A stretch of DNA of 8,722 nt from DASZZV01 sp035544835 (GTDB lineage: Bacteria; Acidobacteriota; Thermoanaerobaculia; Gp7-AA8): contig DASZZV010000259.1 in the NCBI GenBank assembly GCA_035544835.1, positions 1 to 8,722 on the forward strand, read 5' to 3'. A program made the position numbers and the translations under genes. Below are positions 1-5,538 of this stretch, in pieces (position 1 is the stretch's first letter; each line of letters opens with the position of its first letter). Below the pieces are notes generated by a model, which was not told the origin of the DNA, made no database searches, and saw nothing but the letters and a program-made list of their open reading frames with translations.

Positions 1-704
1 ACCACCGGGAGAGCGACCCGGTCATATTTTTCGAACAGCTGCAGAACCTCGGATCTGTCTGCACTGGCCTGGATGGCCACGAGTCCGGGATCGGGAATGG
101 CTGTGACTCGCATCTTCGGATCAGCGAGAACGAGCGACCCGAGGCGAACATCCTCGATGAGGCGTCCGTCCTTGTCGATGATATAAAGCACGTTCAGCGT
201 CTCGGCCCTCTTTCCCGCAGCACGGATCTTCTGAAGAGCTTCCTCGGCCGTCATCTCCGGAGAGAGGGCCACATAGTCAGGCGTCATATACCGGCCGGCG
301 GTATTCTCCGGGTAGCCAAGGAGAGCTCGGGCGCTCTTGAGATCCTCAGGCGATAGCGACTCGAGCAGACGCCGCGTAACCTCGGCGGGAAGCGCCTCGA
401 ACAACCGCGTCCGATCGTCCGGGCGGACCTCATCCAGGACGTGTTTCAATTCCTCCGAAGAGATCGATTTCAAAAGGCCGCGCTGATGATCGGGCGGCAG
501 ATAGGCAAAAACATCGGCCGCTTTCTGCCGTGGTAGCAAACGGAAAATGATTCCCTCTTCCTCTGGCGGGACATCGATGATGACGTCGGCGACATCGGAC
601 GGATGGAGCCTGGTCAGATGGGTTCGAAGCAGTTCCCAGTCTTTCGACTCGATGGCCGCCCTGATCTGATCAGAAGGAAAGGATGAAACCGGCAGACTGC
701 TCAT
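1..704 (-). CDS. mgtE: Magnesium transporter MgtE, N-terminal half (runs off left edge)
   Basis: The minus strand from an ATG at 702-704 stays open to the window edge, giving 234 complete codons of a protein usually about 450 residues long. Residues 15-135 match the MgtE N-terminal superhelical domain, with repeated Leu/Pro/acidic helices such as LLPRQKAADVFAYLPPDHQR. The family linker motif YPENTAGRYMTPDYV is at about 131-145 and begins the first CBS domain, which continues with NVLYIIDKDGRLIEDVRLGS (171-190). A second CBS domain starts near 200. In this family the cytosolic N and CBS domains sense Mg2+ and close a five-helix membrane pore; the pore segment lies outside the window. A GGAGGG ribosome binding site (714-719 on the complement) supports the start. 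It is divergent from groES and shows no functional link to it. The family assignment is strong, but transport function cannot be checked without the membrane half. Confidence 0.93.
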   Translation of the reverse strand, partial: MSSLPVSSFPSDQIRAAIESKDWELLRTHLTRLHPSDVADVIIDVPPEEEGIIFRLLPRQKAADVFAYLPPDHQRGLLKSISSEELKHVLDEVRPDDRTRLFEALPAEVTRRLLESLSPEDLKSARALLGYPENTAGRYMTPDYVALSPEMTAEEALQKIRAAGKRAETLNVLYIIDKDGRLIEDVRLGSLVLADPKMRVTAIPDPGLVAIQASADRSEVLQLFEKYDRVALPV

Positions 705-768
705 TTTGACAAACCCTCCACTGGCACTCGTCGGAACGAGCGACCCTCGAGTTGCGGCTTCAATCTAC

Positions 769-800
769 ACTGAGTTACTGAGTTACTGAGTTACTGAGTT
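769..800. repeat. 8-bp tandem repeat, ACTGAGTT x 4
   Basis: Four perfect head-to-tail copies of ACTGAGTT lie at 769-776, 777-784, 785-792 and 793-800. Two inverted partial copies (AACTCAG) occur at 1041-1047 and 1052-1058, on the other side of the palindromic element. The tandem array therefore looks like part of that element or its border rather than an independent microsatellite. Confidence 0.9.
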
Positions 801-1058
801 TGATTCTAAAGCCGCGTAGCGGTGGAATCTCGTTAGCCCATGGCGTAAGCCGTGGGTCTCACGCCGACCTGATTTGTGCCGAGCCCCGTAGGGCGACACA
901 TGCCTCGCGGCCCACGATCATGATTGCGCGCGTGCATTCGGGAAACATGCCGCCCCTACGGGACTCCAAATACGGGCCGATCACGTCCCCACGGCTTACG
1001 CCATGGGCTAACAAGATGTCGCCGCTATGCGGCTGAAGTCGAACTCAGCACAACTCAG
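785..1058. repeat. Nested palindromic intergenic repeat element
   Basis: Two inverted repeats are nested here. The outer arms, 810-856 and 988-1034, match at about 42 of 47 positions and include a perfect 25-bp core (832-856 against 988-1012). The match continues outward with a small gap into CTGAGTT copies on both sides. The inner pair is built on CCCGTAGGG (885-893) and CCCTACGGG (954-962), with flanking similarity to ACATG/CATG. No credible coding frame is present; the short open frames inside follow the repeat. It resembles the mobile or dispersed palindromic repeats found between genes in many environmental bacterial genomes. No transposase is visible, so if it moves it would need one from elsewhere. 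It fills most of the mgtE-groES intergenic gap and ends 12 bp before the groESL promoter. Confidence 0.85.
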
Positions 1059-1070
1059 GCCCCACCCACC

Positions 1071-1099
1071 TTGACAACCTTCCGTCCCGGGACTATTGT
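1071..1099 (+). promoter_or_regulatory. groESL promoter, sigma70-like
   Basis: A perfect -35 box TTGACA (1071-1076) is followed by a 17-bp spacer and a -10-like TATTGT (1094-1099). The -10 box overlaps the first bases of the CIRCE operator, which is the usual arrangement for HrcA-repressed chaperonin operons. The transcription start was not measured and is inferred to lie within CIRCE, near 1106. Confidence 0.8.
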
Positions 1100-1125
1100 T
1101 AGCACTCAAAGACGTTGAGTGCTAA
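1099..1125 (+). promoter_or_regulatory. CIRCE operator (HrcA binding site)
   Basis: TTAGCACTC (1099-1107), nine bases, then GAGTGCTAA (1117-1125) is an exact match to the CIRCE consensus TTAGCACTC-N9-GAGTGCTAA. The flanking G1098 and C1126 extend the dyad by one pair. The HrcA repressor binds this site and releases it on heat shock, when GroEL is titrated by unfolded protein. hrcA itself is not in the window. Confidence 0.97.
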
Positions 1126-1196
1126 CAGCAAGGCACCGACATCTACATGGCGGCGGGTCCTCCCCGTCGCCCGCCAATACCTGAAAGGAGATTCAA

Positions 1197-1487
1197 ATGA
1201 ACAAGTTACGCCCCCTTCATGATCGGATCGTCGTCAAACGTATGGACACCGGAGAGCAGGTTCGCGGAGGGATCATCATCCCCGACAACGCCAAAGAGAA
1301 GCCACAGGAAGCGGAGGTCATCGCCGTCGGCGACGGCAAGTACGCTGACGACGGAAAGCGCATCAAGCTCGACGTCAAGAAGGGCGACCGCGTCCTGATC
1401 GGAAAGTACTCCGGCAACGACATCAAGCTCGAGAGCATCGAGTACACCATCATTCGCGAAGACGAAGTCCTCGCCATCGTCGAGTAA
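1197..1487 (+). CDS. groES: Co-chaperonin GroES (Hsp10)
   Basis: This 96-residue protein has the normal GroES length. It forms the seven-subunit lid that closes the GroEL cavity in the cytoplasm during ATP-driven folding. The N-terminal signature NKLRPLHDRIVVKR is at residues 2-15. The mobile loop that contacts GroEL follows, with GGIIIPDNAKEKPQ at about 24-37, and the roof and C-terminal beta strands include KKGDRVLIGKYSG and the typical ending YTIIREDEVLAIVE. The start is set by AAGGAG at 1185-1190, six bases before the ATG. It is the first gene of the groES-groEL operon, about 70 bp downstream of CIRCE, and nothing in it looks damaged. Confidence 0.98.
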   Translation: MNKLRPLHDRIVVKRMDTGEQVRGGIIIPDNAKEKPQEAEVIAVGDGKYADDGKRIKLDVKKGDRVLIGKYSGNDIKLESIEYTIIREDEVLAIVE

Positions 1488-1570
1488 CCCGAAGAGCGCT
1501 CAAACAGTCGCCGCCATCCTGAGTGAAGCTCAGGAAGACGCGCAGAAGTACGAATTAAGGAGAAAACACA

Positions 1571-3211
1571 ATGGCTAAGAGAATTACATACGGTGAAGAC
1601 GCCCGCCAGGGAATCCTCCGCGGCGTCAACAAGCTTGCCGATGCAGTCAAGGTCACTCTCGGTCCCAAAGGCCGCAATGTCGTCATCGAGAAGAAGTTCG
1701 GCTCTCCCACGATCACCAAGGACGGCGTCACCGTCGCCAAAGAGATCGAGCTGAAGGACGAGATCGAGAACGCCGGCGCACAGATGGTTCGCGAAGTCGC
1801 CTCGAAGACCTCCGACACGGCCGGCGACGGCACCACCACCGCAACTGTTTTGGCCCAGGCCATCTACCGTGAGGGCATCAAGAACGTCACCGCCGGCGCG
1901 AACCCGATGGCCCTGAAGAAGGGCATCGAGCTCGCCGTCAAGGCAGCTGTCGAGGCAATCGACAAGCTCTCCAAGCCGGTCGAGGGCAAGGACATCGCCC
2001 ACATCGGAACCATCTCCGCCAACAACGACGAAGAGATCGGCAGCATCATCGCCTCGGCGATGGAGAAGGTCGGTAAGGACGGCGTCATCACTGTCGAAGA
2101 GGCCAAGGGCCTCGAGACGACGCTCGAAGTCGTCGAAGGCATGCAGTTCGATCGCGGCTATCTCTCGCCGTACTTCGTGACCGATCCCGAACGTATGGAA
2201 GCGATTCTCGACAACCCCAAGATCCTTCTTTATGAGAAGAAGGTCTCCTCGATGAAGGACCTCCTCCCGATACTCGAGCAGGTTGCCAAGCAGGGCAAGT
2301 CCCTGCTCATCATCGCTGAAGACGTCGAGGGCGAGGCTCTGGCCACGCTGGTCGTCAACAAGCTCCGTGGCACGCTCAGCGTCGCCGCCGTCAAGGCCCC
2401 TGGCTTCGGTGATCGCCGCAAGGCCATGCTCGAAGACATCGCCATTCTGACCGGTGGAAAGCTGATCTCCGAGGACCTCGGCATCAAGCTCGAAAACGTC
2501 CAGTGGACAGACCTCGGCGAAGCAAAGCGGGTCGCCATCGACAAGGACAACACCACTCTGGTTACCGACACGGACGACAAGGCCAAGAAGGATGCTCTGG
2601 CCGGCCGCGTCAAGCAGATCCGGAAGCAGGTCGAAGACACCACCTCTGACTACGATCGTGAGAAGCTCCAGGAGCGCCTCGCGAAACTGGTCGGCGGCGT
2701 CGCAATCATCAAGGTCGGTGCTGCAACTGAGACCGAGATGAAAGAGAAGAAGGCCCGTGTCGAAGACGCAATGCACGCCACCAAGGCTGCTGTCGAAGAG
2801 GGAATCGTCCCCGGCGGCGGCGTGGCGCTGCTCCGTGCAGTCGAGGCGGTCGACAAGATCAAAGCCGAGGGTGATGTGAAGGTTGGAATCAACATCATCA
2901 GGCGTGCGCTCGAAGAGCCGACACGCCAGATCATCACCAACGCCGGACTCGAAGGCTCGGTCATCGTCAAAGAGCTCAAAGAGAAGGGCGGCAATTGGGG
3001 CTTCGATGCCCAGACCGAACAGGTCGTCGACATGATCGCTGCCGGAATCATCGACCCCGCCAAGGTGACCAAGCAGGCGCTCATCAACGCCTCCTCGATC
3101 GCCGGGCTGATGCTGACCACCGAGGCTCTCGTCTCCGAGATCAAGGAAGACAAAGAGCCGTCGATGGGTGGCGGCCAGGGCATGGGCGGCGGTATGGGCG
3201 GTATGTACTAA
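1571..3211 (+). CDS. groEL: Chaperonin GroEL (Hsp60)
   Basis: This 546-residue protein is full length (E. coli GroEL has 548). It forms a double seven-membered ring that folds proteins in an ATP-driven cycle with GroES. Visible motifs are TLGPKGRNVV (ATP-binding loop, about 29-38), ITKDGVTVAKEI, the nucleotide-binding GDGTTT (about 86-91), the apical segment DRRKAMLEDIAILTGG, VEDAMHAT with the catalytic Asp (E. coli D398) and EEGIVPGGGVALLRA. The C-terminal tail is GGGQGMGGGMGGMY, the flexible Gly-Met tail that projects into the cavity. AAGGAG at 1557-1562 precedes the ATG by eight bases. The 83-bp gap after groES shows no terminator, so the two genes should be co-transcribed under CIRCE control. 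All key residues appear intact. Confidence 0.99.
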   Translation: MAKRITYGEDARQGILRGVNKLADAVKVTLGPKGRNVVIEKKFGSPTITKDGVTVAKEIELKDEIENAGAQMVREVASKTSDTAGDGTTTATVLAQAIYREGIKNVTAGANPMALKKGIELAVKAAVEAIDKLSKPVEGKDIAHIGTISANNDEEIGSIIASAMEKVGKDGVITVEEAKGLETTLEVVEGMQFDRGYLSPYFVTDPERMEAILDNPKILLYEKKVSSMKDLLPILEQVAKQGKSLLIIAEDVEGEALATLVVNKLRGTLSVAAVKAPGFGDRRKAMLEDIAILTGGKLISEDLGIKLENVQWTDLGEAKRVAIDKDNTTLVTDTDDKAKKDALAGRVKQIRKQVEDTTSDYDREKLQERLAKLVGGVAIIKVGAATETEMKEKKARVEDAMHATKAAVEEGIVPGGGVALLRAVEAVDKIKAEGDVKVGINIIRRALEEPTRQIITNAGLEGSVIVKELKEKGGNWGFDAQTEQVVDMIAAGIIDPAKVTKQALINASSIAGLMLTTEALVSEIKEDKEPSMGGGQGMGGGMGGMY

Positions 3212-3240
3212 GAGATACGAATTGCAACGCAGTCACGAGA

Positions 3241-3268
3241 ACGCGGTGGGGAAACCCACCGCGTTTTT
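3241..3268 (+). terminator. Rho-independent terminator of groESL
   Basis: A perfect 10-bp stem ACGCGGTGGG/CCCACCGCGT closes a GAAA tetraloop (3251-3254) and runs into a T5 tract (3264-3268). It begins 29 bp after the groEL stop codon. Confidence 0.93.
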
Positions 3269-3281
3269 ATTGGGCAGACGA

Positions 3282-3398
3282 AAGGCGAATTTTGAATGTT
3301 GAAGTGTGAATGTTGAAGTGTGAATTAACGACAAGGCGAAGTGTAAGCACGCCAATTCAAAATTCAACATTCACAATTCAACATTCAAAATTCGCCTT
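3282..3398. repeat. AT-rich long palindrome with 45-bp arms
   Basis: Arms 3282-3326 and 3354-3398 are reverse complements at 42 of 45 positions, with a 27-bp loop. Both outer ends carry AAGGCGAATTTTGAATG or its complement. The left arm also holds a 14-bp direct repeat, TGAATGTTGAAGTG, at 3293-3306 and 3307-3320. The arms are much more AT-rich than the surrounding genes. This is the appearance of a dispersed intergenic palindrome. It lies just after the groESL terminator and could also form a second hairpin in read-through transcripts. No gene is visible inside. Confidence 0.88.
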
Positions 3399-3530
3399 CT
3401 TCGGCTCCCGCCCGGCATTCGCAAAGATGCCGACGCGTGGTGCGTCGCTGTACGTGAGCGGAACGTTAAGGACGGCGCCGAGGTACACTCCGGTGGTTGA
3501 TGTCCGACGTGCATACGAAAGGGCACTTTT
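3378..3530 (-). pseudogene. Protein-like remnant without a start codon
   Basis: One minus-strand frame, from a TAG at 3531-3533 to a TGA at 3378-3380, reads like ordinary protein: ARRTSTTGVYLGAVLNVPLT, then YSDAPRVGIFANAGREPKKA. It has no ATG and no ribosome binding site, and its final codons run into the AT-rich palindrome. It may be the end of a decayed gene or a translatable part of a dispersed repeat. The other frames over this stretch, on both strands, are biased and low in complexity. I do not recognise a family. Confidence 0.35.
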
Positions 3531-3563
3531 CTATGCAAATGTTCGGCGATATGCATAGAAAAG
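3526..3563. repeat. 12-bp-armed palindrome upstream of fic
   Basis: CTTTTCTATGCA (3526-3537) and TGCATAGAAAAG (3552-3563) form a perfect inverted repeat around a 14-base centre, ending 40 bp before the fic start. It has no T tract after it, so it is not a classic terminator. It could be an operator for a dimeric DNA-binding protein, such as the winged-helix part of the Fic protein itself, or part of the dispersed repeat material that covers 3282-3563. Confidence 0.7.
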
Positions 3564-3603
3564 CCGCGGTTTCGATACAGGTCCATGAGGGAGAGGCAGA
3601 TTC

Positions 3604-4677
3604 GTGACACCGATTCAACCGCTCCATCACCTCGATCCGGCTCGCTTTGAATCCGCTGGAGTACTGAAAAAACTTGCTTCCGCCAGCCGTCGCCTCGCCG
3701 AGTTGAAGGGTGTCGCAGCAACGATCCCGCATCAGGGGATACTCATCAACACGCTCGGGCTGCGCGAAGCGAAGGACAGCTCCGCGATCGAGAACATCGT
3801 CACCACACACGATGAGCTGTTCAGGGAGGACGTCTTTCCCGACATCGCGAACAGCGCGGCGGCCAAGGAGGTCCAGCGCTATCGACAGGCTCTGCACATC
3901 GGATTCGAGCTCGTGAGACAGACCGGTCTCTTGACCGTGAATCACGTCGTCAAGGTTCAGGCTGTGTTGGAGCGAAACACCGCCGGATTTCGAAAGTTGC
4001 CCGGTACTGCGCTCAAGAATTCTGCAGGCGAAACCGTGTACGTTCCGCCGCAGGATGCAAGCGAGATCGTCGCGTTGATGGCAGATCTCGAGAGGTTCAT
4101 CAATGATCCGAGCCTCTTCGATGCCGATCCTCTGATCAAAATGGCACTCATCCATCATCAGTTCGAGAGCATTCACCCGTTCTATGACGGCAATGGTCGT
4201 AGCGGCCGCATCGTCAACGTGCTGTATCTCGTCAAAGAGGGGCTGCTCGAGATTCCGGTGCTTTATCTCAGCCGATACATCGTGCGGAACAAAGCCGATT
4301 ACTACCGTCTTTTGCAGTCGGTTCGCGAGAATGATGCGTGGGAACGATGGGTGCTATACATGCTCGACGCGGTCGAGGCGACTGCCATCGACGCGATGAC
4401 GACCATCGCGTCGATACGCGAAGCACTACTGGAGACAAAGCATCGCATCCGCGAGAAGTACCGGTTCTACAGCCAGGACCTCATCAACAATCTTTTCACT
4501 CACCCCTACACGAAAATCGAGTACGTCGAGAGAGATCTGAAGGTCTCGCGGCTCACTGCGAGCAAGTACCTCGAAGCGTTGACCGAGGGCGGTTTTCTGG
4601 CAAAACACAAAGTCGGTCGTTCGAACTACTACATCAATGGGGCTCTGTGCTCGATTCTCACCGGCGGCGAACGCTAA
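3604..4677 (+). CDS. Fic-domain protein, probable AMP-transferase with C-terminal winged helix
   Basis: This 357-residue cytosolic protein is of the single-chain, self-inhibited Fic type (class II, like Shewanella SO_4266). The N-terminal region holds the inhibitory motif S59-x3-E63-N64 (in DSSAIENI); in this class its Glu blocks the ATP gamma-phosphate site. The target-docking flap is near 142-150 (GETVYVPPQ). The catalytic motif HPFYDGNGRSGR (191-202) is complete: His191 as base, Asp195 for Mg2+, and Arg199 and Arg202 for phosphate binding. Fic enzymes mostly move AMP from ATP to a Ser, Thr or Tyr of a target protein. Residues about 290-345 (NLFTHPYTKIEYVERDLKVS followed by a recognition-helix and wing pattern) look like a winged helix, suggesting DNA binding. 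The start is GTG at 3604 with GAGAGG at 3591-3596; no in-frame ATG lies nearby. No antitoxin or partner gene is adjacent, and the target is unknown. Confidence 0.92.
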   Translation: MTPIQPLHHLDPARFESAGVLKKLASASRRLAELKGVAATIPHQGILINTLGLREAKDSSAIENIVTTHDELFREDVFPDIANSAAAKEVQRYRQALHIGFELVRQTGLLTVNHVVKVQAVLERNTAGFRKLPGTALKNSAGETVYVPPQDASEIVALMADLERFINDPSLFDADPLIKMALIHHQFESIHPFYDGNGRSGRIVNVLYLVKEGLLEIPVLYLSRYIVRNKADYYRLLQSVRENDAWERWVLYMLDAVEATAIDAMTTIASIREALLETKHRIREKYRFYSQDLINNLFTHPYTKIEYVERDLKVSRLTASKYLEALTEGGFLAKHKVGRSNYYINGALCSILTGGER

Positions 4678-4765
4678 CCGGATACTGTGGGTGTCTACTT
4701 TACGCGGGACGTGGAGGCACCGAACGAGTTGCGAATGCGCAATATCACCCAAAAATGTGGGAGGA

Positions 4766-4830
4766 AGCCGCCGGAGGCGGCTAAGGAACGCAGAGGCGTT
4801 AGCCCACGGCGAAGCGCTCGTGCCCATGCA
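4766..4830. repeat. Decayed palindromic repeat related to the 785-1058 element
   Basis: Two adjacent hairpins are clear: AGCCGCC-GGA-GGCGGCT (4766-4782) and AACGC-AGAG-GCGTT (4787-4800). These run straight into CGTTAGCCCACGGCGAAG, which closely matches CGTTAGCCCATGGCGTAAG in the arm at 831-849 of the first element. The expected matching second arm is not present, so this looks like a partial or degraded copy. It sits between fic and the broken DUF4388 gene. Confidence 0.7.
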
Positions 4831-4833
4831 CGC

Positions 4834-5185
4834 CTACAGCGCGAACGACCCCGACGCGTCCGGATCGAACTTCTCTCCCTCATCCAGGCGCTGGGTCACC
4901 TTCAGCACAGCCTTGTTGATGTCGACCGCGAGTGGAAGGAAGTCCAGTTCCGGGAGCTCCTGATCGACGAAGCGGAAGTCGCCATCCTCGCAGAGAAAAA
5001 TCCCGAAGATCGACTCTTCCGCTTTCACCTTCATCATCTTGAGGAGGTCCTTTCCCTTCTGGAAGCCCGATCCGGTCCTCCCGGGCATCGGTGTTCACGA
5101 CCAGCGTGCCGGTCTTCTGTCCCTGGCTGACCCACTGGAGCAGCTCCGGAACAGTCATCGTCTTCAGGCTACCGTAGACACTCAC
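4834..5185 (-). pseudogene. Broken DUF4388 (PatA-like N-terminal domain) gene
   Basis: Two minus-strand frames carry two ends of one DUF4388-like domain. The first begins at a GTG (5183-5185) with VYGSLKTMTVPELLQWVSQG and continues QKTGTLVV, the usual start of this domain. The second, in another frame and ending at TAG 4834-4836, carries KDLLKMMKVKAEESIFGIFL, then EDGDFRF and DFLPLAVDINKAVLKVTQRL, the usual end of the domain. The middle, which in family members contains the strand and dimer-like segment around 'YFxxGRIVSS...EYLGxFL', is missing, roughly 60-70 residues by my memory of the family. The frame changes near 5055-5090. This points to an internal deletion whose length is not a multiple of three. 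DUF4388 proteins are linked to signalling and gliding-type regulation in acidobacteria and deltaproteobacteria, but this copy cannot make a normal domain. Confidence 0.75.
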
Positions 5186-5538
5186 GACCGGACCTCGGGA
5201 ATCATCCTAAACGAGCGGCACAGGCAGGTCAAAGAACTGGGTGCTGGTTGCTCATAGAACCAGGAATCGTCGTGATTCGGCTGATACGGGCACCGAGCAA
5301 TTGGCAACGATTGATTTTTGCCTCCGACGAGCCTAAGCTCTCCCCTCAGTTCAAAATTTTTGAAGCAGGCAACACTTTGTTGGATGACCCGAAACGGCTG
5401 AAGACAACAAGTGACGCAGTTTCATGTACTTGATTGCTAGCCGGGCTCGGCCACAACCGTGCAGTACAACTCGATTGTCTTCTCAGCAATCGGTAGCAAG
5501 ATGCGCCTTAGCAAAAGGCATAAACCAAGGAGGGATCG
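5186..5538. other. Gene-free stretch upstream of the TonB-dependent receptor
   Basis: I see no supported gene in these 353 bp; the open frames are short and lack a start signal or protein-like composition. The stretch is more AT-rich than the genes and should hold the receptor promoter, but I found no convincing -35/-10 pair. A perfect odd palindrome, TTCAAAA-T-TTTTGAA, lies at 5350-5364 and could be a binding site. The receptor's ribosome binding site AAGGAGGG is at 5527-5534. Confidence 0.6.

Noticed and set aside
769..800. Possible CRISPR-like repeat
   Set aside because: The unit is 8 bp and strictly tandem with no spacers, and no cas genes are present.
800..1118. Short plus-strand open frames between mgtE and groES
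   Set aside because: They follow the palindromic repeat and run over the promoter and CIRCE, with no ribosome binding site.
1217..2776. A 519-codon open frame on the minus strand across groES and groEL
   Set aside because: It lies antisense to two unmistakable chaperonin genes with GC-biased codons, which often leaves the complement open. Its translation is low-complexity (Leu, Asp, Gly, Val) with no recognisable motif.
3466..4176. A 236-codon minus-strand frame over the start of fic
   Set aside because: It is antisense to a Fic protein with intact motifs and has no ribosome binding site or protein-like signature.
3604..4830. Fic toxin-antitoxin pair
   Set aside because: No small antitoxin gene lies on either side, and the inhibitory motif is inside the Fic protein itself, which fits the self-inhibited class.
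5248..5433. A 61-codon open frame upstream of the receptor
   Set aside because: There is no convincing ribosome binding site, the composition is not protein-like, and it resembles no family I know.
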